Below are positions 8,916 through 17,371 of a DNA stretch of 64,000 bases, piece by piece (positions within the stretch are counted from its first letter, which is position 1; each line of letters begins with the position of its first letter). The translations under genes and the position numbers were made by a program. Source of the stretch: Myxococcus stipitatus DSM 14675 (GTDB lineage: Bacteria > Myxococcota > Myxococcia > Myxococcales > Myxococcaceae); assembly GCF_000331735.1 (NCBI RefSeq), contig NC_020126.1, positions 8,807,501 through 8,871,500 of the forward strand, in the 5' to 3' direction. A model generated the notes under the pieces. It was not told the origin of the DNA. It worked only from the letters and a program-made list of their open reading frames with translations, and ran no database searches.

Positions 8916-10358
8916 ATGGCTGGAGGCGGACCTCGCAGTGCCGTGGTCATCGGCGGAAGCATGGCGGGGCTGCTCGCCACGCGCGTGCTCTCGGACCACT
9001 TCGACAAGGTCACCCTGGTGGAGCGGGATGTGCGAGCGGAAGGACCCGCCACGCGCAAGGGTGTCCCGCAGGGGCCCCACATCCACGTGCTGTTGGACAC
9101 GGGACGGCGCGTCCTCGACAAGTACTTCCCCGACCTCTTCGAGCAGCTCCAGGTCCAGGGCGCCCAGTTCATCGACTCGAGCGGAGACCTCGCCTGGCAC
9201 CACTTCGGCGTGTGGAAGCTGCGCCGCGCCAGCGGCATCCCCGGCCTGCTCTGCACCCGGCCGCTGCTGGAGTGGAACGTCCTGCGCCGCGTGAAGGCCC
9301 GGCCCAACGTGGAGCTTCGCGACGGGTGCTCCATCGAAGGGCTGCTCGCCGACGCGACGGGCTCCGGGCGCGTCACGGGGGTGAAGGTCAAGACGCCCCA
9401 GGGAGAGGAGACGTGGGAGGCGGACCTCGTCGTGGATGCCAGCGGCCGGGGCTCGCGGATGCCGCAGTGGCTGGAAGCCATCGGCTACGCCCGTCCGGAG
9501 GAGGAGCAGGTCATCGTGGACCTCTCGTACACGACGTGCCTCCATGAGCCGCCGCCGGACTTCCAGCGCGAGTGGAAGGCGCTCTTTCTCTATCCCAGCC
9601 CTCCCAAGGCCTGGCGCGCGGGCTTCATCTCGCACGTGGAGGGAGGCCGGTGGCTCGTCACGCTCAACGGCTACTTCGGCGAGCACGCCCCCACCGAGTA
9701 CGCGGGGTTCCTCGAGTACGCGCGCTCCCTGACGCGTCCGGACCTGTACGAATACATGAAGGCGGCCAGGCCGCTTGGCCCCATCACCCAGCACAAGGTG
9801 AAGGACTGCCGGTGGCGACACTACGAAAAGCTGCCCCGCTTCCCCGAGGGACTGGTCATCCTGGGAGACGCGGCGTGTGCCTTCAATCCCCTCTATGGGC
9901 AAGGCATGTCGGTGGCGGGGCTCGGCGCGGAGCTGCTGGACACGTGCCTGCGAGAGCAGGCCGAGCGAGGCGGGCTCGCGGGCCTGGCGCAGCGCTTCCG
10001 GGAGCGCTTGCCAGAGGCCATCCGGCTCCCCTGGCTGCTGGGCACGGGCATGGACCTGCTGTATCCGCAGGCCGTGGGCAAGCGGCCCTTCGGCCTGGGC
10101 CTGCTGCACTGGTACATCCTGCGGCTGATGGAGCGGACGTCGACGGACGCCCACGTCCATCGCCAGTTCTACCGAATCCTGCATCTGCACGCGGGGCTGG
10201 GGGCGGTGCTCCAGCCCTCCGTGGCGCTGCCCGTGTTGAGCCACGGGCTGAAGTCGCTCCTGCGTCCCCTGGAGCAGCTGGCGAACACCGAGACACGGCC
10301 TCCTCCGCTCACGCCTCCCCTCCCAAGCCCTGTCCCGGTCCAGAAGTCGACGGGGTGA
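8916..10358 (+). CDS. FAD-dependent oxidoreductase (geranylgeranyl-reductase/monooxygenase type)
   Basis: The protein has 480 residues and starts at ATG 8916 after GGAGGCAGG. Residues 9-25 (AVVIGGSMAGLLATRVL) form the Rossmann dinucleotide-binding loop (GGSMAG variant of GxGxxG). GDAACAFNPLYGQGMSVAG near residue 320 is the second FAD-binding motif of the group A flavoprotein monooxygenase and geranylgeranyl reductase superfamily, and VVDASGRGSRMP near residue 175 is the DG-type motif. It is most likely a cytoplasmic or membrane-associated hydroxylase or reductase of a hydrophobic substrate, which cannot be deduced. It stands alone on the plus strand and converges with the next gene. Confidence 0.8.
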   Translation: MAGGGPRSAVVIGGSMAGLLATRVLSDHFDKVTLVERDVRAEGPATRKGVPQGPHIHVLLDTGRRVLDKYFPDLFEQLQVQGAQFIDSSGDLAWHHFGVWKLRRASGIPGLLCTRPLLEWNVLRRVKARPNVELRDGCSIEGLLADATGSGRVTGVKVKTPQGEETWEADLVVDASGRGSRMPQWLEAIGYARPEEEQVIVDLSYTTCLHEPPPDFQREWKALFLYPSPPKAWRAGFISHVEGGRWLVTLNGYFGEHAPTEYAGFLEYARSLTRPDLYEYMKAARPLGPITQHKVKDCRWRHYEKLPRFPEGLVILGDAACAFNPLYGQGMSVAGLGAELLDTCLREQAERGGLAGLAQRFRERLPEAIRLPWLLGTGMDLLYPQAVGKRPFGLGLLHWYILRLMERTSTDAHVHRQFYRILHLHAGLGAVLQPSVALPVLSHGLKSLLRPLEQLANTETRPPPLTPPLPSPVPVQKSTG

Positions 10359-10368
10359 GCCGTGGGCG

Positions 10369-11064
10369 TCAGGGGGCCGCGGTCGCCCTCGCGGCGGCTC
10401 GGGCGCGCTTGAGCGCTCGGGCCGAGGCGTCGAGGAACTCGTTGCTGGCCTCGGCCAGGTCCACCGCGCGCGCATCCACCCAGCTCTGCAAGGAGTTGTA
10501 GGCCATCACCGCGGGGATGGCGACGAGCAGGCCGAAGGCGGTCGTCACGAGGGCCTCGGAGATGCCCGTGGAGATGGTCCCGATGCCTCCCGAGCCGGAC
10601 TCGCCCATCTGCTGGAAGGCGGTGACGATGCCCATGGTGGTGCCCAGCAGGCCGACGAAGGGAGCCGTCGACGCGACGGTGGCCAGGTGGCTCAGGCCGC
10701 GCTTGAGGCTCTGCACCTCGCGCTGGGCCTGGCGCTCCAGGCTTCGGGCCACGGACTCCATGACCTCGTCACGGCTGTCCTCCTCCGCGACGCGATAGGC
10801 CACCAGGCCCGCGCGGATGGTGCGGCCGAGGTAGCCCACCTCGGGCCCCAGCTTCGCGCTCGCGGCGCCGTCGAAGTCGCCTCGGGAGAGCAGCTCGTCC
10901 ATCTGCGAGGCGAACTTGCGCGACTGGCGCCGGGCCGAGCGGAAGACGATGGCGCGCTCGGCGAGGATGAGCAGGGAGACGATGGACATCACCGCCATCA
11001 CGATGACGATGCCGCGGGCGAAGTGGCCCATGTGCTGCCACAAGCCCAAGATTGTGAATTGCAT
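10369..11064 (-). CDS. MotA/TolQ/ExbB proton channel family protein
   Basis: The protein has 231 residues from ATG 11064 (first residues MQFTILGLWQHMGHFARG), with GAGGAG upstream on the minus strand. The frame is open further upstream but that extension has no family resemblance. It has the ExbB/TolQ layout: one N-terminal membrane helix (about residues 15-38), a cytoplasmic region with LxRGDFDGA, then two membrane helices containing APFVGLLGTTMGIVTAF and the ALVTTAFGLLVAIPAVMAYN signature. These proteins couple the proton gradient to envelope work together with an ExbD/TolR partner. No such partner is adjacent here. Confidence 0.88.
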   Translation of the reverse strand: MQFTILGLWQHMGHFARGIVIVMAVMSIVSLLILAERAIVFRSARRQSRKFASQMDELLSRGDFDGAASAKLGPEVGYLGRTIRAGLVAYRVAEEDSRDEVMESVARSLERQAQREVQSLKRGLSHLATVASTAPFVGLLGTTMGIVTAFQQMGESGSGGIGTISTGISEALVTTAFGLLVAIPAVMAYNSLQSWVDARAVDLAEASNEFLDASARALKRARAAARATAAP

Positions 11065-11155
11065 GGCGGGGTGACGCGCCTCCTCGCGCGTGGGTCCACA
11101 AGGAACCGGCTGGGAAACGATGGGTGGGTGCTCTCGATGGACACGGTACGCAGGG

Positions 11156-11175
11156 GCCCACCCCGAAGGGTGGGC
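11156..11175 (-). terminator. Perfect GC hairpin after the PhoX-like gene
   Basis: GCCCACCC at 11156-11163 and GGGTGGGC at 11168-11175 form an 8-base stem with a 4-base loop. It lies 65 bases past the stop of the PhoX-like gene in its reading direction, separating it from the ExbB-type gene. Confidence 0.5.
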
Positions 11176-11239
11176 ACGTGCCCATGAGAGCGTCATCGTT
11201 CCGCAATGAAGAGGCGCGCCCACCCGCAGGATGCGGGCT

Positions 11240-12409
11240 TCAGCGGAAGGGACCCGTCACCTCGAAGGTGTAGCCGCCGCTGCTGCTGCCGGTGGTGCCA
11301 CGCTGGGAGCTGAAATACAGACGGCGGCCGTCCGGGCTGAAGGCCGGGCCACAGAGCTCCGAGCTCGAGTGTCCTTCCAGCCGCAGGAAGGGCGAGACGG
11401 TGCGCGGGGTGCCCGGGGTGATGATGCAGATCTCCATGTTGCCGCCGTCCTCGGCGACGTAGATATCCTTCGAGCGGGAGACCACCACGTTGTCCACGCC
11501 CGTGAGCGGAGAGCCCGAGTAGAGCGAGGCGTCGTAGATGACCTCCAGCTTCCCGGTGGCGGGGGTGTGTGCCCAGACGCGGTTGTTGCTCTTGGTGGTG
11601 AAGTAGACGACGCCGCTGTCGTACCAGCACCCCTCGCCGCCGCTGAACACCGTCGTCTTGGAGGCCACGGAGGACTGCTCCGACGCGGGCGAGGTCGCCG
11701 CGCACACGACCCAGGTCAGCGTGGCGGTGCCGGCCATCGGGTCGCCGGTCACCTTGGCGGCCTCCAGCGTGCCCGCGGTCAACACCGGCCAGGCGGAGGG
11801 CGTGAAGCGATACAGGCGGCCGGAGGAGGTGTCCTCCGTCAAATACAGACGCCCGTCATCCGGGTCCACCGCCACGGCCTCGTGAGCGAAGGTGCCGAGC
11901 GCGCCCCGGGCGACGCCCTGAGAGGATTTGGTCGGGTCACATTCCCAGACACGCCCGCTGCCGTGCTCTTCACAAGACAGCCAGGTCCCCCAGGGCGTCG
12001 GGCCGCCAGCACAGTTGGTGCGTGTGCCGGAGAGGATGCGATAGGCGCCCACGATGGCGCCGCCGCCGTCGAAGCGAATCGCGCTGGCGCCTCCGGAGCT
12101 CGTCTCGCTGTTGGAGACATAGGCCCAGCCGCCACCGTTCATCGGGAAGCACGCGCCGCCGTCCGGCGCGGAGTGCCACGTGTAGCTCGTGCCCGCCACC
12201 ACGCGCCCGGAGCGCGCGACGACTCGGGAGGAGAAGCCCGCGGGCAATCGCAAGCCATTGGCATCGGCGCTCCCGGACATCGCCCCGTAGGGGCCGGGTC
12301 CAGGTTCAGCGGGTGCGGCGTAGGCGGCCTGCCAGAATGCGGGGCCCAACGCCAACGTCCCGCCTCCCAGCGCGGAAAGACGGAGGAAGTCACGACGGTC
12401 CAGACGCAT
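11240..12409 (-). CDS. PhoX-like (DUF839) Tat-exported protein
   Basis: The protein has 389 residues and begins with a twin-arginine signal (LDRRDFLRLSALGGGTLALG, then a cleavage-like AYAAPAEP near residue 32). The mature part has the DUF839/PhoX beta-propeller pattern, with FSSRVVARSG, WHSAPDGGACFP, GGWAYVSNSE and AGGPTPWGTWLSCEE, the last being the conserved loop of the family. PhoX proteins are cofactor-containing alkaline phosphatases; several DUF839 proteins have no proven activity, so phosphatase function is inference. Export in folded form through Tat agrees with a metal cofactor. Confidence 0.82.
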   Translation of the reverse strand: MRLDRRDFLRLSALGGGTLALGPAFWQAAYAAPAEPGPGPYGAMSGSADANGLRLPAGFSSRVVARSGRVVAGTSYTWHSAPDGGACFPMNGGGWAYVSNSETSSGGASAIRFDGGGAIVGAYRILSGTRTNCAGGPTPWGTWLSCEEHGSGRVWECDPTKSSQGVARGALGTFAHEAVAVDPDDGRLYLTEDTSSGRLYRFTPSAWPVLTAGTLEAAKVTGDPMAGTATLTWVVCAATSPASEQSSVASKTTVFSGGEGCWYDSGVVYFTTKSNNRVWAHTPATGKLEVIYDASLYSGSPLTGVDNVVVSRSKDIYVAEDGGNMEICIITPGTPRTVSPFLRLEGHSSSELCGPAFSPDGRRLYFSSQRGTTGSSSGGYTFEVTGPFR

Positions 12410-12438
12410 GTGTTACCCCCAGGGGAAGAAGCCGGGGC

Positions 12439-12467
12439 AAGCTATTCTTGTTTTTCTTGAAAATCAA
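12439..12467 (-). promoter_or_regulatory. Possible sigma-70-type promoter of the PhoX-like gene in an AT-rich island
   Basis: On the minus strand, TTGATT (complement of 12462-12467) and TAGCTT (complement of 12439-12444) are separated by 17 bases, and the start codon at 12409 is about 30 bases further on. The surrounding 12440-12475 is strikingly AT-rich for this genome, which supports a promoter. Confidence 0.35.
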
Positions 12468-12583
12468 TTAAAGCAAGGAGACGAGAAAGTTACATCCGTG
12501 AGTGAATCAAGTGACGACATTGCGTCTGGATGGATGAGAGGGGTTGCGGCTCGCGTGGGAAGTGAATTCCAGGATTGCGTTTC

Positions 12584-13387
12584 ATGACTGTTGACCAGTT
12601 CACGGGAACGATTGCCCGGGCCCAGGCGTCTCCCTTCATCTCCTGGAGGCGCGTGTTGCTGTCCATCCTGTTGCTGAGCTTGTGGGCCGCCTCCCCGGGA
12701 GGCACCGTCGAAGTCGAGGTCTTCGTCCCCCTGTGCGACAACGCCCTCATCGTCTGTGGGCGGCAGGCCGCGGGCGACCCTCGCGCGCTGGACTCCAACC
12801 TCTACTGGGGCGCGCGATATGGCGCGGAGCGCTTCCTCTCGCGCGCTCCCGGGTTCGTCGTGAAGAGCCGCCAGGACGGCCCCGCGAGCGCCTCCGTGCT
12901 CCGCGAGCTCGTCATCGAGCGCCCCGCCACCCAGGGAGGACGCACCGTCCGCCTGGTGCTCCGCGCCTACGCGGGCGACCGGATTGACGCCGCGCTCGAG
13001 GACTTCCTGCGCGCCGCCTCCGGCGCCAGCCAGGCCGACCTGGTCGTCTGGGCCGGCCATGACCGCCTCATGGATGTCCCCGCGCCCACGGTCCAACCTC
13101 CCCCTGGCGCCACACCTCGCCCCGTCGTCGTGCTCGCGTGCATGAGCGAGCGCTACTTCGGCCCCGTGCTCCAGCGCCTCGGCGCCAGGCCCGTCGCGCT
13201 CACCCGGACGATGATGGCCCCCGAGGCCTATCTCCTCGAGGCCCTGGCCCACACCGTCGCGAAGCACGGCCCCACCCACCCCTCCGCGCTTCGGACCGCC
13301 CTCGTGGACGCGTACGCCCGCTACCAGCGAATCACCCCCCGCGCGGCGTCCTCCGTCTTCTCCCGGCTGGAGCCCGCCGCCCCCTGA
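12584..13387 (+). CDS. Exported or membrane-anchored protein of unknown function
   Basis: The protein has 267 residues from ATG 12584. A GTG at 12653, preceded by CTGGAGG, would give a shorter form starting directly with the hydrophobic segment LLSILLLSLWAA and is a serious alternative. After that segment comes a soluble domain with VFVPLCDNALIVCG and, later, ADLVVWAGHDRLMD and PVVVLACMSERYF. These strands look like an alpha/beta fold that senses or cleaves a small substrate. I do not recognise the family. No operon partner is evident; an unknown gene follows 81 bases downstream. Confidence 0.6.
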   Translation: MTVDQFTGTIARAQASPFISWRRVLLSILLLSLWAASPGGTVEVEVFVPLCDNALIVCGRQAAGDPRALDSNLYWGARYGAERFLSRAPGFVVKSRQDGPASASVLRELVIERPATQGGRTVRLVLRAYAGDRIDAALEDFLRAASGASQADLVVWAGHDRLMDVPAPTVQPPPGATPRPVVVLACMSERYFGPVLQRLGARPVALTRTMMAPEAYLLEALAHTVAKHGPTHPSALRTALVDAYARYQRITPRAASSVFSRLEPAAP

Positions 13388-13468
13388 CTGTCGCGGAGCC
13401 TTCATCCCCGCACCTCGTCCTTGTGAGCCGCGAGGGGACATGCCAGAAGGCGCCGAGAGCAGGGGGAC

Positions 13469-13981
13469 ATGCCTTTGAATCTTCCAGTCGAGTTCGCCGA
13501 GGCGGTTCAACGCCAGGGAGTCCGCTTCAAGGTCCAGGGCCTGCTGGGGGAGCAAGAGCGCGTCTACACCCTCGGGACAGCACCTCGGGAGCTGTCCGCC
13601 CTCTTCGAGCTCTACTGCCAGCCGCTCATCGTCGACATCGCGGACCGGCTCGGCCTTCGCATCGCGGATGCGCCGCGCACCGTCTACCCCAGCTTCACCT
13701 TGATGAAGAACGAAGCGGACCGAGCGAAGGTCGCCATCGACATCAAGACCACGTTCCGCCGCCCCGAGCTCACCTTCCCCCTGGGCCCCTACACCGCGTT
13801 CTCGCGCAACGGAGCCCAGGACACCCGCTATCCCCTGGACCAGTACGCCGAGCACTGGGTCATCGTCTTCGTCTACCGCCGCGACGACGACATCGAGTGG
13901 TTCGTCCAGGAGCGCTACAGGCTCACCGACGCCGTCCCCACCCAGGACAGCCCGCGCCTCCCAGCCCCTACTCGGCGATGA
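13469..13981 (+). CDS. Hypothetical cytoplasmic protein
   Basis: The protein has 170 residues, starting at ATG 13469 with AGGGGG just upstream. It has no signal peptide or membrane segment. It is charged and beta-rich, with VYTLGTAPRELSALFELY, VYPSFTLMKNEADR and WVIVFVYRRDDDIEWFVQERYR. I recognise no domain. Its last 14 bases overlap the 3' end of the convergent DNA methylase gene. Confidence 0.55.
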   Translation: MPLNLPVEFAEAVQRQGVRFKVQGLLGEQERVYTLGTAPRELSALFELYCQPLIVDIADRLGLRIADAPRTVYPSFTLMKNEADRAKVAIDIKTTFRRPELTFPLGPYTAFSRNGAQDTRYPLDQYAEHWVIVFVYRRDDDIEWFVQERYRLTDAVPTQDSPRLPAPTRR

Positions 13982-15035
13982 GCAACACCTCGCGGCTCGT
14001 CTGGTTCCGCGAGAGCGCGTACTGATACTCCAGCGTCCGCACCACCACCCTCTTCTTGTGGCGCCCGAGCAGCCGCTTCAGCTCCGCCACAGACGGGATG
14101 CCGTCCGAGCGATAGGACACCACGAGGATGCTGTCCCTCCAGCGCTCGAAGACCTCGTCGAACGCGGACGCAATCCTCCCAGGCCGAGTCCAGGGTGAGT
14201 CCACCCGCCGATAGGGCCGGTGTTTGTATTCACCGTCGACCAACTCCGGCCAGCGCGCGTACTCCGTCAGCCCTTCCAGGAAGTGGTAGAAGCCTCGGTA
14301 GTCCACCCCGACTCCCTTCCCCGAGATGTAGGGCGGGTCGAGATACGCGAGGTCCGCGCGGCCCGGGAGGAGCGCCGCATCTCCACACGTCGCCCGGTTC
14401 GCGCGTCCGTTGTCGAAGACCGCGCGGCTCGCCTCCGTGGCCAGACGCAGGAGGTGGTCGGCGAAGGGCCGGTCCCACGTCACCTTGTTTCCAAACGTGC
14501 GCTCGACGCGGGCCTCGCGCATGTACAGGTTGGCGCGGTGGAACAGGTTGTAGGGCCGCTTCGCGATGCACGCCTGGAACACCGCGTAGTACGCCATCGC
14601 CTGCTTGTACCCGTCCGGCATGGCCGCGAGGTTCTGCGCCATCACATCGAGGAGCCGGTTCTCCTCCTCCGGGTAGTAGATGTTCGCGAAGGTCCGCGCG
14701 ATGAAGTCCGAGGAGCGCCCCGCGCGCGGAGCCACCAGCGCCGCCACATCCTCACCGTCGAGGCGCGTGGAGGGATTCTCGATGAGCGCCCGGCCGATGA
14801 AGTGATTCGAGCGGAGGCAGTCGTTGTAGTGGACCTGCTTGCCGTGAACCTTGAAGAGGTACGAGACCGAGCCCGTGCCCCCGAAGAGGTCGACCACCGA
14901 GTCGAACTCCAAGGGCGCCAGCTGCTCCCACAACCAGCCCAGGAGCTTCAGCTTGCTGCCCTGGTAGCGCGTCGCCGGGAAGTCCTCGATGGAGGGCCCC
15001 GACGCCGTGGCTGCAGTTGAAGCTCGACGCGCCAC
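13968..15035 (-). CDS. D12-class N6-adenine DNA methyltransferase
   Basis: The protein has 355 residues and starts at GTG 15035 with GAGG upstream. It has the order of motifs expected for the Dam/D12 class: YQGSKLKLLGWLWEQL (AdoMet-binding start, near residue 24), DLFGGTGSVSYLFK (motif I, near residue 50) and LAYLDPPYISGKG (motif IV, DPPY). It should transfer a methyl group from S-adenosylmethionine to adenine in a specific DNA sequence. No restriction endonuclease is adjacent, so it is probably an orphan methylase in epigenetic or replication control, or a remnant. The target site cannot be read from sequence. Confidence 0.87.
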   Translation of the reverse strand: MARRASTAATASGPSIEDFPATRYQGSKLKLLGWLWEQLAPLEFDSVVDLFGGTGSVSYLFKVHGKQVHYNDCLRSNHFIGRALIENPSTRLDGEDVAALVAPRAGRSSDFIARTFANIYYPEEENRLLDVMAQNLAAMPDGYKQAMAYYAVFQACIAKRPYNLFHRANLYMREARVERTFGNKVTWDRPFADHLLRLATEASRAVFDNGRANRATCGDAALLPGRADLAYLDPPYISGKGVGVDYRGFYHFLEGLTEYARWPELVDGEYKHRPYRRVDSPWTRPGRIASAFDEVFERWRDSILVVSYRSDGIPSVAELKRLLGRHKKRVVVRTLEYQYALSRNQTSREVLLIAE

Positions 15036-15104
15036 CCAAGACCTCTTCCGGGAGCAGGACCACCCGGCCCCGTCACGTAGACGAGGCCAGAAGCCCCGTC
15101 AACC

Positions 15105-16352
15105 TCACCCCAAGGCGTCCAGTCGCCGCTGGAGCAGCCGCCGCTCCGCCTCCTGCCGCGTGAGCTCGAGCGCCCGTACATAGGAGGCCCGGGCCTCCGC
15201 GCTCCGCCCCAGCCGCCGGTACAGGTCCGCTCGCGCCGAGTGCAGGAAGCGATAGTCCGTCAGAGCGCCCCGCGCCAGCAGCCCATCCACCAGCGCGAGC
15301 CCCGCCTCCGGTCCATCCCGCATGGCGACCGCCAGCGCGCGGTTGAGCTCGACCACCGCCGAGGGCTCCGCGCGCAGGAGCACGTCATAGAGCCCGACAA
15401 TCTGGGGCCAGTCCGTCCGCCCCGCCTCCCGAGCCTCCGAGTGCACCGCGGAGATGGCGGCCTGGAGCGTGTACGGCCCGAACCGCCGGGAACGCAGCGC
15501 CCGCTCCGCCAGCGCGCTGCCCTCGGCGATGAAGGCCGCGTTCCACGTCGAGCGGTCCTGGTCCTCCAGGAGGATGAGGTCACCGTCGGGCGACATGCGC
15601 GCCTCGCGACGCGCCTCCGTCAGCAGCATCAGCGACAGCAAGCCCAGGGCCTCGGGCTCCGGCAGCAGCTCCACGAGGAGCCGGCCCAGGCGGAGCGCCT
15701 CGCTCGACAGGTCCGCCCGCAGGAGCGCGGGCCCCGAGGAGGCGAGATACCCCTCGTTGAACACCAGGTAGATGGCCCGCAGCACCGTGTCGAGCCGGTC
15801 CGGCAGCACCTCCAGGGACGGCACCTCATAGGGAATCCGCGCCTCCCGAATCCGCGCCTTCGCCCTCACGATGCGCTGGGCGATGGTGGATGCACTCACG
15901 AGGAACGCGTGGGCAATCTCCTCCGTCGTCAGTCCGCAGACCTCGCGCAGCGTGAGGGCAATCTGCGCATCCGGCGGGAGCTCCGGGTGGCAGCAGGTGA
16001 AGATGAGGCGCAGCGGGTCATCGGGCCACGCGTCATCGCCGCCATCCGGAGACGGCGGGGCGATATCGAGCTGGGCCGCCAGGTCCGCGACGCGCTCATC
16101 GAACCGGGCGCGCTGACGAAGCCCGTCGATGGCCCGGAACCGCCCCGCGGACACGAGCCATGCGCGAGGACTCGCGGGCACTCCTTCCCGAGGCCAGCGC
16201 CGCGCCGCCGCGATGAAGGCCTCCGCCAGCGCCTCCTCGGCGAGCTCGAAGTCGCCGAGGAGCCGGATGAGCGTGGCGAGCACCCGCCGCGACTCCGTGC
16301 GATAGACCTCATCGAGCTTCCCGCGAAGCTCCCCATCCGCCTCGTCACTCAC
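15105..16352 (-). CDS. ECF sigma factor, ECF42 type with C-terminal extension
   Basis: The protein has 415 residues. The N-terminal 180 carry sigma region 2 (FELAEEALAEAFIAAARRWP, AWLVSAGRFRAIDGLR) and region 4 (LTLREVCGLTTEEIAHAFLV, STIAQRIVRAKARIRE). The remaining ~230 residues are the helical, TPR-like extension typical of ECF42 (LVFNEGYLASSG, LLTEARREAR, RFLHSARADLYRRLGR). The GTG start at 16352 overlaps the stop of the upstream DGPF gene by four bases (GTGA), so the two are translationally coupled. ECF42 factors are linked to DGPF/YCII proteins instead of a classical anti-sigma factor (established for the family), and that is the arrangement seen here. Confidence 0.87.
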   Translation of the reverse strand: MSDEADGELRGKLDEVYRTESRRVLATLIRLLGDFELAEEALAEAFIAAARRWPREGVPASPRAWLVSAGRFRAIDGLRQRARFDERVADLAAQLDIAPPSPDGGDDAWPDDPLRLIFTCCHPELPPDAQIALTLREVCGLTTEEIAHAFLVSASTIAQRIVRAKARIREARIPYEVPSLEVLPDRLDTVLRAIYLVFNEGYLASSGPALLRADLSSEALRLGRLLVELLPEPEALGLLSLMLLTEARREARMSPDGDLILLEDQDRSTWNAAFIAEGSALAERALRSRRFGPYTLQAAISAVHSEAREAGRTDWPQIVGLYDVLLRAEPSAVVELNRALAVAMRDGPEAGLALVDGLLARGALTDYRFLHSARADLYRRLGRSAEARASYVRALELTRQEAERRLLQRRLDALG

Positions 16353-16714
16353 GGCACGAACGTCTCGACGGGCCGGATTTCAAGGCCCCAGCCCAGGTGC
16401 TCGCCCAGCCGCGCCGCGGGGTGGAGCGACGCGACCTGGACCGCCTCCTCCAAGTCACGCGCCTCGATGAGGAAGAAGGAGCCGACCTGCTCCTTCGACT
16501 CGACGAACGGCCCGTCCGTCACCGAAATCCCGCCGCCCCGGGGACGCACCGTCACGGCCGCACGGTGCCGCAACGAGGCCACCGCGCCGAGCTTCCCGCT
16601 CTGGCGAAGCGACTCGTCCAGCGGCTGGCACTGCTTGCCCAGCGCCTCCAGCTCCGCGGGTGACAGCGACTCGAAGGCCGCCTCGTTGTAGTAGGCCAGA
16701 CAGAGATACTTCAC
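16349..16714 (-). CDS. DGPF-domain (YCII-related) protein
   Basis: The protein has 121 residues from GTG 16714; GGGAGGA is well placed upstream, so I shortened the longer open frame. It has the complete YCII/DGPF fold pattern: KYLCLAYYNEA at the start, the signature SVTDGPFVESKEQ near residue 70, then FFLIEARDLEEAVQVASLHPAARLG and the C-terminal WGLEIRPV. DGPF proteins are small dimeric proteins that accompany ECF42 sigma factors; their biochemical role is not settled. It is the middle gene of a three-gene operon. Confidence 0.85.
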   Translation of the reverse strand: MKYLCLAYYNEAAFESLSPAELEALGKQCQPLDESLRQSGKLGAVASLRHRAAVTVRPRGGGISVTDGPFVESKEQVGSFFLIEARDLEEAVQVASLHPAARLGEHLGWGLEIRPVETFVP

Positions 16715-16754
16715 GGTGTCCTCCCGCGTGCGTGAGGGGGGGGTGTTACGCGGC

Positions 16755-17117
16755 TCACGCCTTGGATTCAAACATCTGGAACGGACGGACCTCCACGGCC
16801 CATCCCAGGTCCTCGCCCGTGCACGCCGCGGGGTGCAGCGACGCCACCCGGACCGCGTCATTCAAGTCACGCGCCTCCACGATGAGCACCGCTCCCACCG
16901 TGCTGGCGATGGTGCCCTCGGAGGTCGAGGGCTTGCCGTCCCGCACCCGCAGAATCATGGAGGTGCCGTGCTGGAGCGAGCCCACGGCCACCTGCTGCCC
17001 GCTGGCCTGGAGGGCCGCGTTGTAGGGCGCACACTCCTTTCCGAGGGCCTCCAGCCGGGCGGGGGTGAGGGTCTCGAACTTCGCGAGGTCGTAGTGCAGC
17101 AGGCAGAGATACTTCAT
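16755..17117 (-). CDS. YCII/DGPF-family protein with degenerate DGPF motif
   Basis: The protein has 120 residues from ATG 17117, with GAGGAG upstream. It is a paralog of the next gene (KYLCLLHYDLAKFE, VLIVEARDLNDAVRVASLHPAA, WAVEVRPFQMFE). Where the partner has TDGPFVESKEQ this copy reads TSEGTIASTVGA, so the family signature is lost while the rest of the fold is kept. It lies 40 bases upstream of the second copy and is the likely first gene of the sigma-factor operon. Confidence 0.82.
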   Translation of the reverse strand: MKYLCLLHYDLAKFETLTPARLEALGKECAPYNAALQASGQQVAVGSLQHGTSMILRVRDGKPSTSEGTIASTVGAVLIVEARDLNDAVRVASLHPAACTGEDLGWAVEVRPFQMFESKA

Positions 17118-17171
17118 GGCGTTCTCCTCGAGGTGGACCGCGTGGAACACCCCTTGGCCGAACGGCCCCCG

Positions 17172-17212
17172 GCGAAATCGACATCGCCTTTTCGGGCGCG
17201 GTCGATTTTCGC
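17172..17212. promoter_or_regulatory. Divergent GTCGATTT-CGC elements between the DGPF operon and a secreted protein gene
   Basis: The minus strand carries GTCGATTTCGC (complement of 17172-17182; part of TGTCGATTTCGCC) and the plus strand carries GTCGATTTTCGC at 17201-17212, so the same element points both ways. TGTCGA resembles the -35 element I recall for ECF42 promoters. The minus-strand copy is about 60 bases before the ATG at 17117. No convincing matching -10 was found, so sigma-factor autoregulation is only a suggestion. Confidence 0.3.
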
Positions 17213-17371
17213 GAACCCTTGAAGTCTCGCGGGGTTGCGACATCGACCGGGCGCCGGGCCCGCACCTCCACGAGAAAACCCGCAACACGAATGAATCACA
17301 ACCTCCCGGCGACCAGGATTGCGCGTGGGCTCGTATTGCTCTTGGCAATTTCAACCACAGGAGCCGCACGA

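Noticed and set aside
12464..13855. A 463-residue minus-strand frame
   Set aside because: It overlaps two plus-strand genes whose codon usage is normal; its composition is the low-complexity pattern of antisense frames in GC-rich DNA.
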